Source: Ectothiorhodospiraceae bacterium
GTDB taxonomy: Bacteria > Pseudomonadota > Gammaproteobacteria > Nitrococcales > Aquisalimonadaceae
DNA: 33,956 bases
Direction: 5' to 3'
Assembly: GCA_020831885.1 (NCBI GenBank)
Contig: JAFIFU010000039.1
Coordinates: 1 to 33,956 of the forward strand
Both the position numbers and the translations under genes were made by a program. Positions 16,667 to 24,858 of this stretch are shown here, piece by piece. Numbering within the stretch: position 1 is the first letter of the stretch; the number at the start of each line of letters is the position of its first letter. Under the pieces are notes generated by a model. It saw only the letters and a program-made list of their open reading frames with translations, made no database searches and was not told the origin of the DNA.

Positions 16667-18403
16667 ATGTCTGGCGCAGCGTTTGGTTGGACTGTTCTGA
16701 CGATCATCGTCCTGGCGGCGATCATTGTCGGTGTCGTCTACCTGCTCAACTGGCTCTACCGGCGATCCACCAAGGAGACGGCCTTCGTCCGCACCGGTCT
16801 GGGCGGTGAGAGGGTGGTCAAGGACGGGGGTGCGTTCGTGCTGCCCATCGTCCACGAAGTGATCCCGGTGAACATGAACACCCTGCGGCTGGAGGTCAGG
16901 CGCGCCCAGGACCGGGCGCTGATCACCCGCAACCGCATGCGCGTGGACGTGACCACCGAGTTCTACGTGCGGGTGAAACCCAGCCACGAGGCCATCGCGG
17001 TCGCCGCCCAGAGCCTGGGCCGGCGCACCATGGACCCGGAGCGCCTCAAGGAACTGGTGGAGGGTAAGTTCATCGATGGTCTGCGTTCCGTGGCCGCCGA
17101 GATGACCATGGAGGAACTCCATGAAAAACGCGGTGAGTACGTCCAGCGCGTGAAAAGCGCCGTGGCGGCGGATCTGGAACGCAGCGGTCTGGAGCTGGAA
17201 GCGCTCTCGCTCACCGGCATGGACCAGACCGCGATGGAGTACTTCAGCCCCTCCAACGCGTTCGATGCCGAGGGTCTCACCCGCCTCACCGAGGAGATCG
17301 AGCGGCGCAAGAAAACCCGTAACGATATCGAGCAGGACACCCTGATCGAGATCCGCAACAAGAACCTGGAAACCGATCGGCTGATGCTGCAGATCGACCG
17401 GGACACCGAGTTCGCCCGCCTGGAACAACAGCGCGACGTGGAATCCCGGCGCGCGGTGCAGCAGTCCGAAATCGCCAAGGAACAGGCCAGGCAGGAGCTG
17501 GCGGCCGAACAGGCCCGTATCAACGGTCGCCTGGAGACCGAGCGTTCCCGCATCGACATGGAGCGCCGGCTGGATGAAGAACGCATCCGCCGGGAGCAGG
17601 AAACCCAGGCCCTGGAGGTGGAGCGGCGCAAGGCGCTGGAACTGGCCGAACAGGACCGCCAGATCGAGATCGCCATGAAGTCCAAGGCCCAGTCCGAGGC
17701 CCAGGTGGCTTCTGAGCAGGCCCGCAGCAAGGCCGTGGAGGCCGAGGAACGTGTCTTCACCACGCGGGAGCGGGAAAGCGCCGAGCGGCGCAAGATCGTC
17801 GAGCTCATCCTGGCCGCCCAGGAGGCCGAACGGGAGGGCATCCGCATCCGCGCCGCGGCGGAGGCGGAACGCACCGCCGCGGTGGACCGTGCCGAAGCGG
17901 AACGCCTGCGCGCCGAGGGCGAAGGCGAGGCGGAGAAGCTCCGCGCCCTGGCCGCCAAGCTGCGCTACGAGATCGACGCCGAAGGCCGTCGCCAGCTGAA
18001 CGAGGCCGCCAATGTGCTCACCTTGGAGTCCCGCCAGTCGGAAATGCGCAACCGGCTCATCGACAAGCTGGAAGGCATCATCCGCGAGAGCGCCAGGCCC
18101 ATGGAGCGTATCGAGGGCATCAAGATCCTGCAGGTGGACGGGCTTACCGGCGGCTACAACGGGGGCGGCGGCGGCAGCGACAACGCTTCCGGCGGCAACC
18201 TGGCCGACAACGTGGTCAACAGTGCCCTGCGTTACCGCGCGCAGGCCCCGCTGCTGGACTCCCTGCTGCGGGAGGTGGGCCTGCAGGAAGGCACCGACAT
18301 CAAGCGCATGCTGAACCTTGCGGGCAATGAGGACGAAGACGGTGCCGGCAGCGACGATGGCGCTCCCGACGAGGCCAAGAAGCGCACCCGGAAGAAATCC
18401 TGA
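16667..18403 (+). CDS. Flotillin-family membrane scaffold protein
   Basis: This 578-residue protein has one N-terminal membrane span (about residues 8-30, TVLTIIVLAAIIVGVVYLLNWLY), an SPFH/band-7 domain (about 36-215), and a very long charged coiled coil (about 225-455) rich in Glu, Arg, Ala and Gln, including repeated AEAER and EGEGEAEKLRA patterns. A Gly/Asn/Ser-rich linker (GGYNGGGGGS) then leads to a charged C-terminal tail ending KKRTRKKS. It matches bacterial flotillins of the YqiK type, which organise membrane microdomains and help assemble membrane complexes. GGAGGAG precedes the ATG. No NfeD-like partner gene is adjacent. It lies 95 bases after the transporter genes and 20 bases before the SRPBCC gene, so it is probably part of the same cluster. 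Confidence 0.93.
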   Translation: MSGAAFGWTVLTIIVLAAIIVGVVYLLNWLYRRSTKETAFVRTGLGGERVVKDGGAFVLPIVHEVIPVNMNTLRLEVRRAQDRALITRNRMRVDVTTEFYVRVKPSHEAIAVAAQSLGRRTMDPERLKELVEGKFIDGLRSVAAEMTMEELHEKRGEYVQRVKSAVAADLERSGLELEALSLTGMDQTAMEYFSPSNAFDAEGLTRLTEEIERRKKTRNDIEQDTLIEIRNKNLETDRLMLQIDRDTEFARLEQQRDVESRRAVQQSEIAKEQARQELAAEQARINGRLETERSRIDMERRLDEERIRREQETQALEVERRKALELAEQDRQIEIAMKSKAQSEAQVASEQARSKAVEAEERVFTTRERESAERRKIVELILAAQEAEREGIRIRAAAEAERTAAVDRAEAERLRAEGEGEAEKLRALAAKLRYEIDAEGRRQLNEAANVLTLESRQSEMRNRLIDKLEGIIRESARPMERIEGIKILQVDGLTGGYNGGGGGSDNASGGNLADNVVNSALRYRAQAPLLDSLLREVGLQEGTDIKRMLNLAGNEDEDGAGSDDGAPDEAKKRTRKKS

Positions 18404-18423
18404 GGCGCGGAAAGGAGGGGCCG

Positions 18424-18864
18424 ATGGTCGAGGTTTACAAATCCACCGTCATCGATGCGCCGGCGGACCGGGTGTGGGGCGTCATCCGCGACTTCAACGG
18501 CCTGCCCGGCTGGCATCCGGCCATCGCCGAGAGCCGCATCGAACAGAGCCACCCGGCGGACAAGGTGGGCTGCGTGCGCAACTTCTCGTTGCATGACGGC
18601 GGCCGCATACGGGAGCAACTGCTGGCCCTGTCGGATTTCGACTTCACCTGCGTATACAGCATCCTGGAATCGCCCATGGGCGTGGACAACTACGTGGCCA
18701 CGCTCCGGGTGATCCCCATCACCGACGGCAACCGCAGTTTCCTGGAATGGTCGGCGGAATTCGACTGCCCCGAGCCGCGGGAGAGCGAGCTGATCGATCT
18801 GGTGGGCAACGGCGTGTTCCAGCGGGGCTTCAATGCCCTGAAAGAACGCCTGGGCGGTCGCTGA
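18424..18864 (+). CDS. SRPBCC-family (polyketide cyclase/PYR-like) protein
   Basis: This 146-residue single-domain protein has the helix-grip fold, which binds hydrophobic or aromatic ligands in a deep cavity. STVIDAPADRVWGVIRDF at residues 7-24 is the typical first strand and helix, DGGRIREQLL and NYVATLRVIP are internal strands, and the C-terminal long helix ends QRGFNALKERLGG. AAGGAGGGG precedes the ATG. It is closely similar over its whole length to the first 146 residues of the next gene, so the two arose by duplication. A role in binding or transforming the pathway's substrate is inferred from position only. Confidence 0.88.
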   Translation: MVEVYKSTVIDAPADRVWGVIRDFNGLPGWHPAIAESRIEQSHPADKVGCVRNFSLHDGGRIREQLLALSDFDFTCVYSILESPMGVDNYVATLRVIPITDGNRSFLEWSAEFDCPEPRESELIDLVGNGVFQRGFNALKERLGGR

Positions 18865-18868
18865 CGGC

Positions 18869-20398
18869 ATGGCGACGGTCACGCGCAGTACCGTGATCGA
18901 TGCACCCATTGATGAGGTCTGGGGCATCCTGCGGGATTTCAACGGCCATGACCGCTGGCACCCCGCCGTGGCGGAAAGCCGGGTGGAGGACGGCCTGCCC
19001 CCGGACGTGGTGGGCTGCGTGCGGGATTTCCGGCTGACCGACGGCGGCCGCATCCGGGAACAGTTGCTGAGCCTCTCGGACAAGACCCGCAGCTTCACCT
19101 ACTGCATTCTGGAAGCGCCGGTGCCGCTGGCGAACTACGTGGCCACGGTGCGCCTGCGGCCGGTAACCGATGGCACACGTACCTTCTGGCAGTGGGAAGG
19201 GCGTTTCCAGCCGCCGCCGGGCCGTACCCGGGAGTTGACGGAACTGGTGGGCGAGCAGATCTACCAGGCCGGGTTCGAGGCCATACGGCGCCTGCTGGCC
19301 GAACCGGTCCCCGTTGACGAAGCGCCGCCCTCCCCCGAGCCGGCGCCCGCCCCGGAACGGCCCGAGCCGCTGACCCGCACACCGGTTGACGCCGGTCCGC
19401 GCCCCGCCCCGGGGGAAAACCTGGGGGGCACCGCCATGGTGACGACGGCGTTCGGCGGGCCGGAAGTGTTCGCCGCCCGGGAAACCAGCGCCCCGCCCCC
19501 CGACCGTGGCCAGGTGCGGCTGCGGCACACCCGCATTGGCCTGAACTTCATCGACGTCTACTGCCGCTCCGGCTACTTCCAACTGGCCCCGCCCCCGGCG
19601 GTGCTGGGCATGGAAGCGGCCGGCGTGGTGGCGGACGTGGGTGAAGACGTGCACCACCTGCACCCCGGTGATCGCGTGGCCTACGCCTGCCCACCGCCCG
19701 GCGCCTACTGCTCCGTACGCACCATGGACGCCGCCCTGGTCATGCCCCTGCCCGACGCCGTGTCCGACGACATGGCCGCCGCCGCCATGCTCAAGGGCCT
19801 CTCCGCCGAGTTTCTGCTGCACCGGGTGCATGCCGTGCAGCCGGGCGAGACGGTGCTGGTGCATGCCGCCGCCGGCGGCGTGGGCTCGCTGCTCTGCCAG
19901 TGGGCGGCGCTGAAGGGCGCCACCGTCATCGGCACGGTGGGCTCCCGGGACAAGGCCGAGCGCGCCAGGGCACTCGGCCTGAAACACGTGGTGGTCTACA
20001 CGGAAGAACCGTTCGTGGAACGGGTGCATGCCATCACCGAAGGGCGCGGCGCGGACGTGGTCTATGATGCCGTGGGCAGAGCCACGCTGGATCGGTCCTA
20101 CGAAGCCCTGGCCACCCGCGGCCACCTGATCAGCTACGGGCAGGCCTCGGGGCACATCGAACCGGTGGACATCGCCGCCTACGCCAGCAAATCCGCCACC
20201 ATCAGCCGGCCCAATTTCGCCCATTACGTCAGCGACACCGAAACGGTGCGCGCCATGACGGAGCGGCTGTTCCCCCTTCTGGCCGACGGCCGCCTGCGCG
20301 TGGACATCGGCCACCGCTTCCCGCTGGACCGGGTGGGTGAGGCGCACCGCTTGCTGGAGAGCCGCGGCACCATGGGGGCCACGGTGCTGATGCCCTGA
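18869..20398 (+). CDS. Fusion protein: SRPBCC domain joined to NADPH:quinone oxidoreductase
   Basis: This 509-residue protein starts with an SRPBCC domain (about residues 1-145) that parallels the preceding gene motif for motif (IDAPIDEVWGILRDFNG, GGRIREQLL, NYVATVRL). A Pro/Glu/Ala-rich linker spans about 146-187. The rest (about 188-509) is a medium-chain quinone oxidoreductase: GPEVF, GLNFIDVYCRSGYF, LGMEAAGVV, the NADPH-binding AAAGGVGSL at 333-341, and SYGQASG. The Zn-binding residues of alcohol dehydrogenases are absent, as usual for the zeta-crystallin/QorA group. An internal ATG at residue 190 could start a separate oxidoreductase, but it lacks a ribosome binding site. The gene begins four bases after the previous stop. 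The SRPBCC domain may deliver a hydrophobic substrate to the reductase, by inference. Confidence 0.9.
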   Translation: MATVTRSTVIDAPIDEVWGILRDFNGHDRWHPAVAESRVEDGLPPDVVGCVRDFRLTDGGRIREQLLSLSDKTRSFTYCILEAPVPLANYVATVRLRPVTDGTRTFWQWEGRFQPPPGRTRELTELVGEQIYQAGFEAIRRLLAEPVPVDEAPPSPEPAPAPERPEPLTRTPVDAGPRPAPGENLGGTAMVTTAFGGPEVFAARETSAPPPDRGQVRLRHTRIGLNFIDVYCRSGYFQLAPPPAVLGMEAAGVVADVGEDVHHLHPGDRVAYACPPPGAYCSVRTMDAALVMPLPDAVSDDMAAAAMLKGLSAEFLLHRVHAVQPGETVLVHAAAGGVGSLLCQWAALKGATVIGTVGSRDKAERARALGLKHVVVYTEEPFVERVHAITEGRGADVVYDAVGRATLDRSYEALATRGHLISYGQASGHIEPVDIAAYASKSATISRPNFAHYVSDTETVRAMTERLFPLLADGRLRVDIGHRFPLDRVGEAHRLLESRGTMGATVLMP

Positions 20399-20411
20399 AC
20401 GTCCTCCCCGC

Positions 20412-20432
20412 GAATCCCCGTTTGGCGGATTC
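20412..20432 (+). terminator. Weak hairpin after the SRPBCC-quinone oxidoreductase gene
   Basis: GAATCC and GGATTC form six-base arms around a nine-base loop starting 14 bases after the stop codon, at the expected end of the large cluster. No T tract follows, so termination here is only possible. Confidence 0.3.
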
Positions 20433-20486
20433 TGCTCCGGCCTTATCGTTCCACGCGCTGAACGGTGTGTTCTTCCCGCGGCTCTA

Positions 20487-20516
20487 CGCAGTGAAGTATG
20501 CGCTTCCTACACTGCG
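20487..20516. promoter_or_regulatory. Candidate operator CGCAGTG-N16-CACTGCG upstream of ycaC
   Basis: Seven-base perfect arms are separated by 16 bases, centred about 115 bases before the ycaC-like start. Spacing of arm centres is about two helical turns, which suits a dimeric regulator. No regulator gene lies immediately beside it. The rest of 20399-20616 shows no other clear signal. Confidence 0.3.
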
Positions 20517-20616
20517 CAAAGCGGTCGGCGGGGTGGTGGCTCCCGTGCCATCGTGCGGCTGCCCTGGGCCAATGCTTGGCCTGCAACTCGTATCCAGAGA
20601 ACACAGGGGCTTTCCC

Positions 20617-21240
20617 ATGAGCAACGAATTCGACTACAAGCGGCTCGACCGCAACGACGCGGCCCTCTTGCTGGTGGATCACCAGTCCGGGCTGATCTCG
20701 CTGGTACAGGACTTCTCCCCGGGAGAGTTCAAGAACAACGTCCTGGCCACCGCTGCCTGCGGGGATTATTTCGGCCTGCCGACGATCCTCACCACCAGTT
20801 TCGAGGACGGGCCGAACGGACCGCTTGTCCCCGAGCTCAAGGAAACCTTCCCGAACGCGCCATACATCGCGCGACCCGGCAACATCAACGCCTGGGACAA
20901 CGAGGATTTTGTCGCCGCGGTCAAGGCCACAGGCAAGAAGCAGCTCATCATCGCCGGCGTGGTGACGGAGGTCTGCGTGGCGTTCCCCGCCCTCAGCGCG
21001 CTGGAAGAAGGCTATGACGTCTTCGTGGTCACCGACGCCTCCGGCACATTCAATCAGGTGACACGGGACGCCGCCTGGTACCGGATGCAGCAGGCCGGAG
21101 TACAACTGATAAGCTGGTTCGCCATGGCGTGCGAGCTGCATCGTGACTGGCGCAATGACATCGAGGGGCTGGGGCAGTTGTTCTCCAATCACATTCCGAA
21201 TTATCGGAATCTGATGACGAGCTACTTCGCCAAGGGGTAG
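20617..21240 (+). CDS. ycaC: YcaC-like isochorismatase-family hydrolase
   Basis: This 207-residue cysteine hydrolase is close to E. coli YcaC along its full length, including LLVDHQSGLISLV, TSFEDGPNGPLVPELK, IARPGNINAWDNEDF, GVVTEVCVAFPALSA and a C-terminal CELHRDWRNDIEGL. The nucleophile is Cys120 and the catalytic Asp is Asp21; these correspond to Cys118 and Asp19 in YcaC. YcaC is a structurally known octamer of uncertain physiological substrate. The ATG at 20617 has AGGGGC seven bases upstream and matches the family's start; an in-frame extension back to 20422 has no homology. It is separated from the large cluster by a 218-base gap, so it is likely its own unit. Confidence 0.92.
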   Translation: MSNEFDYKRLDRNDAALLLVDHQSGLISLVQDFSPGEFKNNVLATAACGDYFGLPTILTTSFEDGPNGPLVPELKETFPNAPYIARPGNINAWDNEDFVAAVKATGKKQLIIAGVVTEVCVAFPALSALEEGYDVFVVTDASGTFNQVTRDAAWYRMQQAGVQLISWFAMACELHRDWRNDIEGLGQLFSNHIPNYRNLMTSYFAKG

Positions 21241-21362
21241 TGTGGCGTTCCATGGAGCGGCCGCGGGATTCCCCGTGCGTCCCCGGCCGCTACACCATAC
21301 AAGGGGCGCCGGCGTTCCTTGCGCCCCCCGGCGAACAGTCGCCACGCCAACCGGGGTGAGCA

Positions 21363-21959
21363 ATGGATCCGACAAACAACCGCGTTCTCGTCTTCGCCGG
21401 CAGCGCCCGGACGAACTCGTACAACAAGCAACTGGCAAGGCTAGCGGCAACACGCGTGGAGCATGCAGGGGGCCGGGCAACATTCGTTGATCTGCGGGAC
21501 TACCCTATCCCGCTCTACGACGGTGACCTGGAGGAGGAACACGGCATCCCGGAGCACGCGCGCCGGCTTAAGGAGCTGTTGTCCACACACACGGGGCTGA
21601 TCGTGGTCTCGCCGGAGTACAACGGGTTCATCACCCCGTTGCTGAAGAACACGCTGGACTGGCTGTCCCGCCCCGACGGGGAACAGAACGGCCTGGCCTT
21701 GTTCCGAAACCGGGTCGCCTGCGTCCTGTCCGCCTCACCGGGGAGACTCGGCGGCATGCGGAGCCTGGGCCTGGCGCGACAATTGCTCACGAACCTCGGC
21801 GTCACAGTGCTTCCGGACCAGCTCGCAGTCTCCGGGGCCGGCGAGGCCTTCAGCGACGACGGCAACCTGGCAGACCCGGCCAGCCTCCGGCGCCTGGATC
21901 AGATCTGTCACCGCCTGGTGGACACCCTGGCGCGGCTCAATCCTCATGCAGGGCATTAA
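21363..21959 (+). CDS. NADPH-dependent FMN reductase-family protein
   Basis: This 198-residue flavodoxin-like protein belongs to the NADPH-dependent FMN reductase family, typically reducing FMN, quinones or azo compounds. GSARTNSYNKQLA (residues 13-25) is the FMN phosphate loop, and SPEYNGFITPLLKNTLDW (83-100) is the conserved isoalloxazine-binding motif. The ATG at 21363 is preceded by GGGGTGAGCA. Its 3' end overlaps the convergent LysR gene by 23 bases. It stands 122 bases after ycaC; that gap (21241-21362) shows no clear signal. Confidence 0.9.
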   Translation: MDPTNNRVLVFAGSARTNSYNKQLARLAATRVEHAGGRATFVDLRDYPIPLYDGDLEEEHGIPEHARRLKELLSTHTGLIVVSPEYNGFITPLLKNTLDWLSRPDGEQNGLALFRNRVACVLSASPGRLGGMRSLGLARQLLTNLGVTVLPDQLAVSGAGEAFSDDGNLADPASLRRLDQICHRLVDTLARLNPHAGH

Positions 21960-22848
21960 AGGACTCTGCCAGATGATCGATGAGCGCGCGCACCGCAGGC
22001 AGCAAACCCCGCCTGGACGGGAACACCAAATGCACGATCTCCCGGCGGGGTGTCCAGCTCGGGAGAACCGGCACGAGTCGACCGTCCTCCAACTCCGGGC
22101 GCACCATCATCCGCGGAAGCTGAACCACACCGATTCCGGCCACCGCTGCCTTCCGTAGCGAAGGCATGTCGGTGGTGACGAGCCGCGGTGTGTGGTGCAC
22201 CGACACAGGTCTGTCCTCCGGGCCGAAAAGGTTCCAGGCAAACTCCTCTTGCTGATTACCCAGACCCAGACTGGGCCAGTTGACCAGTTCCCCGGGTTGC
22301 GATGGCTCCCCGCCTTGTTTCTCCACCAGCCAGGGACTGGCAAGCAGGCACTGGCCGCGATCGGCCAGCACACGAAGCACAAGATCGCTGTCCTCCAGCG
22401 GCGGGGGACGAACACGGATCGCCAGATCAAGGCCCTCCCCCACCAGATCGACACGGCGATTAGTGGCCTCCAGCATCACGTTGACCAGCGGATGTCGCTG
22501 CATGAAGTCCGTCAGCATGTCGCCCACATAGGATTGCAGCAGCGCCACGGGGCAACTCATGCGTACGGTGCCACGCGGCTCCGCGCGTGTGGTCTCCACG
22601 GCGTCTTCCGCCGCTTCCGCCTCCACCAGCATGGCCTTGCAATGACGGTAGTAAGTTTCCCCCACCGGCGTGACGGCGAACTGGCGGGTGGTCCGGTGAA
22701 TCAGGCGAACCCCCAGACGTTCTTCCAGAAGCGCGATGCGACGGCTCAAGCGCGACTTCGGCATTCCCAGGACACGGCCCGCCGGAGCGAAGCCGCCGTG
22801 GTCCACCACTTGGACGAAAAAATACAAATCGTTGAGATCAAAACGCAC
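21937..22848 (-). CDS. LysR-family transcriptional regulator
   Basis: This 303-residue LysR regulator has an N-terminal winged helix (residues 1-62, with GFAPAGRVLGMPKSRLSRRIALLE as the recognition region) and a periplasmic-binding-like effector domain (about 90-295). The domain order and length are normal, with the CrgA/DsdC-like feature VRMSCPVALLQSYVGDML at the start of the effector domain. It is divergent from the pirin gene, a common pairing in Proteobacteria, and probably activates pirin and represses itself. It is convergent with the FMN reductase gene and overlaps its end. The inducer is unknown; quinones or flavonoid-like compounds are a guess from the pirin connection. Confidence 0.92.
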   Translation of the reverse strand: MRFDLNDLYFFVQVVDHGGFAPAGRVLGMPKSRLSRRIALLEERLGVRLIHRTTRQFAVTPVGETYYRHCKAMLVEAEAAEDAVETTRAEPRGTVRMSCPVALLQSYVGDMLTDFMQRHPLVNVMLEATNRRVDLVGEGLDLAIRVRPPPLEDSDLVLRVLADRGQCLLASPWLVEKQGGEPSQPGELVNWPSLGLGNQQEEFAWNLFGPEDRPVSVHHTPRLVTTDMPSLRKAAVAGIGVVQLPRMMVRPELEDGRLVPVLPSWTPRREIVHLVFPSRRGLLPAVRALIDHLAESFNALHED

Positions 22849-22874
22849 GCGATCGTTCCTTCTGGTGAACGCTC

Positions 22875-22905
22875 TGGTGCAATTCTAGGGACTACTGGCG
22901 CAATT
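22875..22905. promoter_or_regulatory. Candidate LysR binding site: 21-base-period repeats between LysR and pirin
   Basis: TGGTGCAATT (22875-22884) and TGGCGCAATT (22896-22905) are direct repeats 21 bases apart, about two helical turns, within the 110-base divergent gap. CAATT and AATTG also form inverted arms across the same stretch. This is the kind of layout LysR tetramers bind, and the distance to both start codons is suitable. Confidence 0.45.
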
Positions 22906-22958
22906 GTCCTGGATTTATCCTTTCACGATTCGGTCGAAACCAAACGCAGGAGGTTCCC

Positions 22959-23828
22959 ATGAAGGCCATTCGCGCCGTCCATACCGCCCCCCGCCATCAC
23001 TGGGTGGGCAATGGGTTCCCGGTACGGACCCTGTTCTCCTACCAGAACCATGGCCGGGAGCTGGACCCGTTCCTGCTCCTGGATTACGCCGGCCCGGTGG
23101 CGTTCAAGCCGGCTCAGCAACGCCGGGGAGTGGACGAACATCCGCACAAGGGTTTCGAGACGGTAACCCTCGTCTATCAGGGCGAGGTGGAGCATCGGGA
23201 TTCCACCGGGCACGGCGGCGTCATCGGGCCCGGAGACGTGCAGTGGATGACAGCGGGAGCAGGCATTCTCCACGAGGAATTCCACTCCGAGCACTTCACG
23301 CGCACCGGTGGCCCGATGCAGATGGTTCAGCTCTGGGTCAATCTGCCTGCCCGGGCGAAGGAGATGGAACCAGGCTATCAGGCCATCCGGGCGATGGACA
23401 TCCCCGAGGTGCCGCTTGGCGGTGGAACAGGGGCGGTTCGCGTGATTGCCGGTGCGCTGGACGGCCGTGCCGGGCCTGCCCGGACGCAGACGCCGATGCA
23501 GGTCTGGGATGTCCGCCTGCAGCGCGACGGGCGGGCCTCGCTGAATCTCCCGGAGGATTGGCCTGTGGCCGTGGCCGTGCTGGAGGGGACGGTGATGCTG
23601 AACGACTCCGCCATCCTTCGCGATGCCGATCTGGCTATCCTTAAGCGGGAGGGCACAACGGTCTTGCTGGAGGCGAATAACGATGTCCGACTGCTGGTGC
23701 TCAGCGGTGAGCCGATCGGCGAACCGGTAGCCGGCTACGGCCCGTTCGTCATGAATCACCCACACGAGGTGGAGCGCGCCATGGCCGATTTTCGCCGGAA
23801 TCGGCTGACCAGCACTGCCTCGCCGTAA
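22959..23828 (+). CDS. Pirin-family protein
   Basis: This 289-residue bicupin belongs to the pirin family; bacterial members act as quercetin 2,3-dioxygenases or as regulators of central metabolism. The Fe-binding set is intact: His61 and His63 in DEHPHKGFETV, and His105 and Glu107 in GAGILHEEF. The flanking GPGDVQWMTAG and MVQLWVNLP motifs are also typical. AGGAGG precedes the ATG at 22959. It is divergent from a LysR regulator, so it is probably under that regulator's control. Whether it has dioxygenase activity cannot be told from the sequence. Confidence 0.94.
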   Translation: MKAIRAVHTAPRHHWVGNGFPVRTLFSYQNHGRELDPFLLLDYAGPVAFKPAQQRRGVDEHPHKGFETVTLVYQGEVEHRDSTGHGGVIGPGDVQWMTAGAGILHEEFHSEHFTRTGGPMQMVQLWVNLPARAKEMEPGYQAIRAMDIPEVPLGGGTGAVRVIAGALDGRAGPARTQTPMQVWDVRLQRDGRASLNLPEDWPVAVAVLEGTVMLNDSAILRDADLAILKREGTTVLLEANNDVRLLVLSGEPIGEPVAGYGPFVMNHPHEVERAMADFRRNRLTSTASP

Positions 23829-23983
23829 CCCATCACGGCACCGAAACCGTCCCGCGTGCCCGGGATCTTGGGGGGCGAGGTGCGCCGGCCCTGCCGACGC
23901 CGAGGCGCCGGTGGCGCGCCAACACCCGGCCAGCACATCCCCACCCGTGGTCTGGTCAGATTGGTTGCGCCACCGGCGGAGGC

Positions 23984-24826
23984 TCAATGTCCTCCAAGCA
24001 ATGGTGCGTAATCCCGGCAGAACCGCGGGAACGGTGTCGGTTCCCGGCCCAGGATGTTCCGGACGTGGTCGGTGAGCGTGTCGTCGTGGGTTTCACCGTT
24101 GCGGTTGCGTCGGTTGACGTCCTCGATGAATCCGGCGAAGTCCTCGGGTACGCCCTGGGACATCAACCGACGCCGGAAGCTGTCGTCGTCCAGTTCCAGG
24201 TACCGGATACGTCGTCCAAGGGCGTCGGACAGTGCGTCCGCCGCCTGGTGATGGCTGATGACCTCCGGGCCACTTAGATCGTAGGCGCGATAGTCATGGC
24301 CCGGCCGGGTCAGCACACGCACGGCCACCTGGCTGACGTCGCGGGCGTCAATACGGCTCACCCGGGCATCGCCGATGGAGTCGTAGAAGGCATCCTCGTT
24401 ACGGATATCATCGCCCATGAGGGTGACAAAGTTCTGCATCAGATAATTGGGGCGCAGGAATGTCCAGGCCATGCCACTGTCCTGAATGCGCTGCTCGATC
24501 TCCCGGTGAAGCTGGCCGACGATGAAGGTATCGGTATCCGCCTTGAAGGACGAGATGTAGACCACGCGCTTGACTCCGGCTTCCTTGGCGGCCTCCACCA
24601 TCGGTTCTTCATGAGCCACCTCCTGGGAGAGGAGAAACAGGGTATCCACTCCTTCCAGTGCCGGCGGCAGCGTCCCGGGGCGGTCGTAGTCGATACTGCA
24701 GGTCTCCACACCGTCGACGTCCAGGGGCCGGATATGGACCGCTGCGCGGACGGATTCACCCTGCCTCACCAATTCCCGCAGCAATGCGGAGCCGATGGTT
24801 CCCGTTGCACCTGTAACAAGAATCAT
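23984..24826 (-). CDS. NmrA-like atypical SDR (NAD(P)-binding) protein
   Basis: This 280-residue Rossmann protein is an atypical short-chain dehydrogenase of the NmrA/NAD(P)H azoreductase-like group. The dinucleotide loop GATGTIG is at residues 6-12, LFLLSQEVAHEEP and RVVYISSFKADTD follow, and SGMAWTFLRPNYLMQNF is the family's conserved central motif. Members may act as redox sensors or NADPH-dependent reductases. GGAGG lies before the ATG at 24826. The methyltransferase gene ends 32 bases upstream in the same direction, so they are likely cotranscribed. The 155-base gap from 23829 to 23983 between pirin and this gene's end holds GC-rich sequence without a clear terminator. Confidence 0.9.
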   Translation of the reverse strand: MILVTGATGTIGSALLRELVRQGESVRAAVHIRPLDVDGVETCSIDYDRPGTLPPALEGVDTLFLLSQEVAHEEPMVEAAKEAGVKRVVYISSFKADTDTFIVGQLHREIEQRIQDSGMAWTFLRPNYLMQNFVTLMGDDIRNEDAFYDSIGDARVSRIDARDVSQVAVRVLTRPGHDYRAYDLSGPEVISHHQAADALSDALGRRIRYLELDDDSFRRRLMSQGVPEDFAGFIEDVNRRNRNGETHDDTLTDHVRNILGREPTPFPRFCRDYAPLLGGH

Positions 24827-24858
24827 CCTGAACCTCCTTCTTGCAATGAGAGACGCCG

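Noticed and set aside
16963-17958. A minus-strand Ser/Arg-rich open frame opposite flotillin
   Set aside because: It is the antisense of the Glu/Arg/Ala coiled coil and has no credible start signal or domain.
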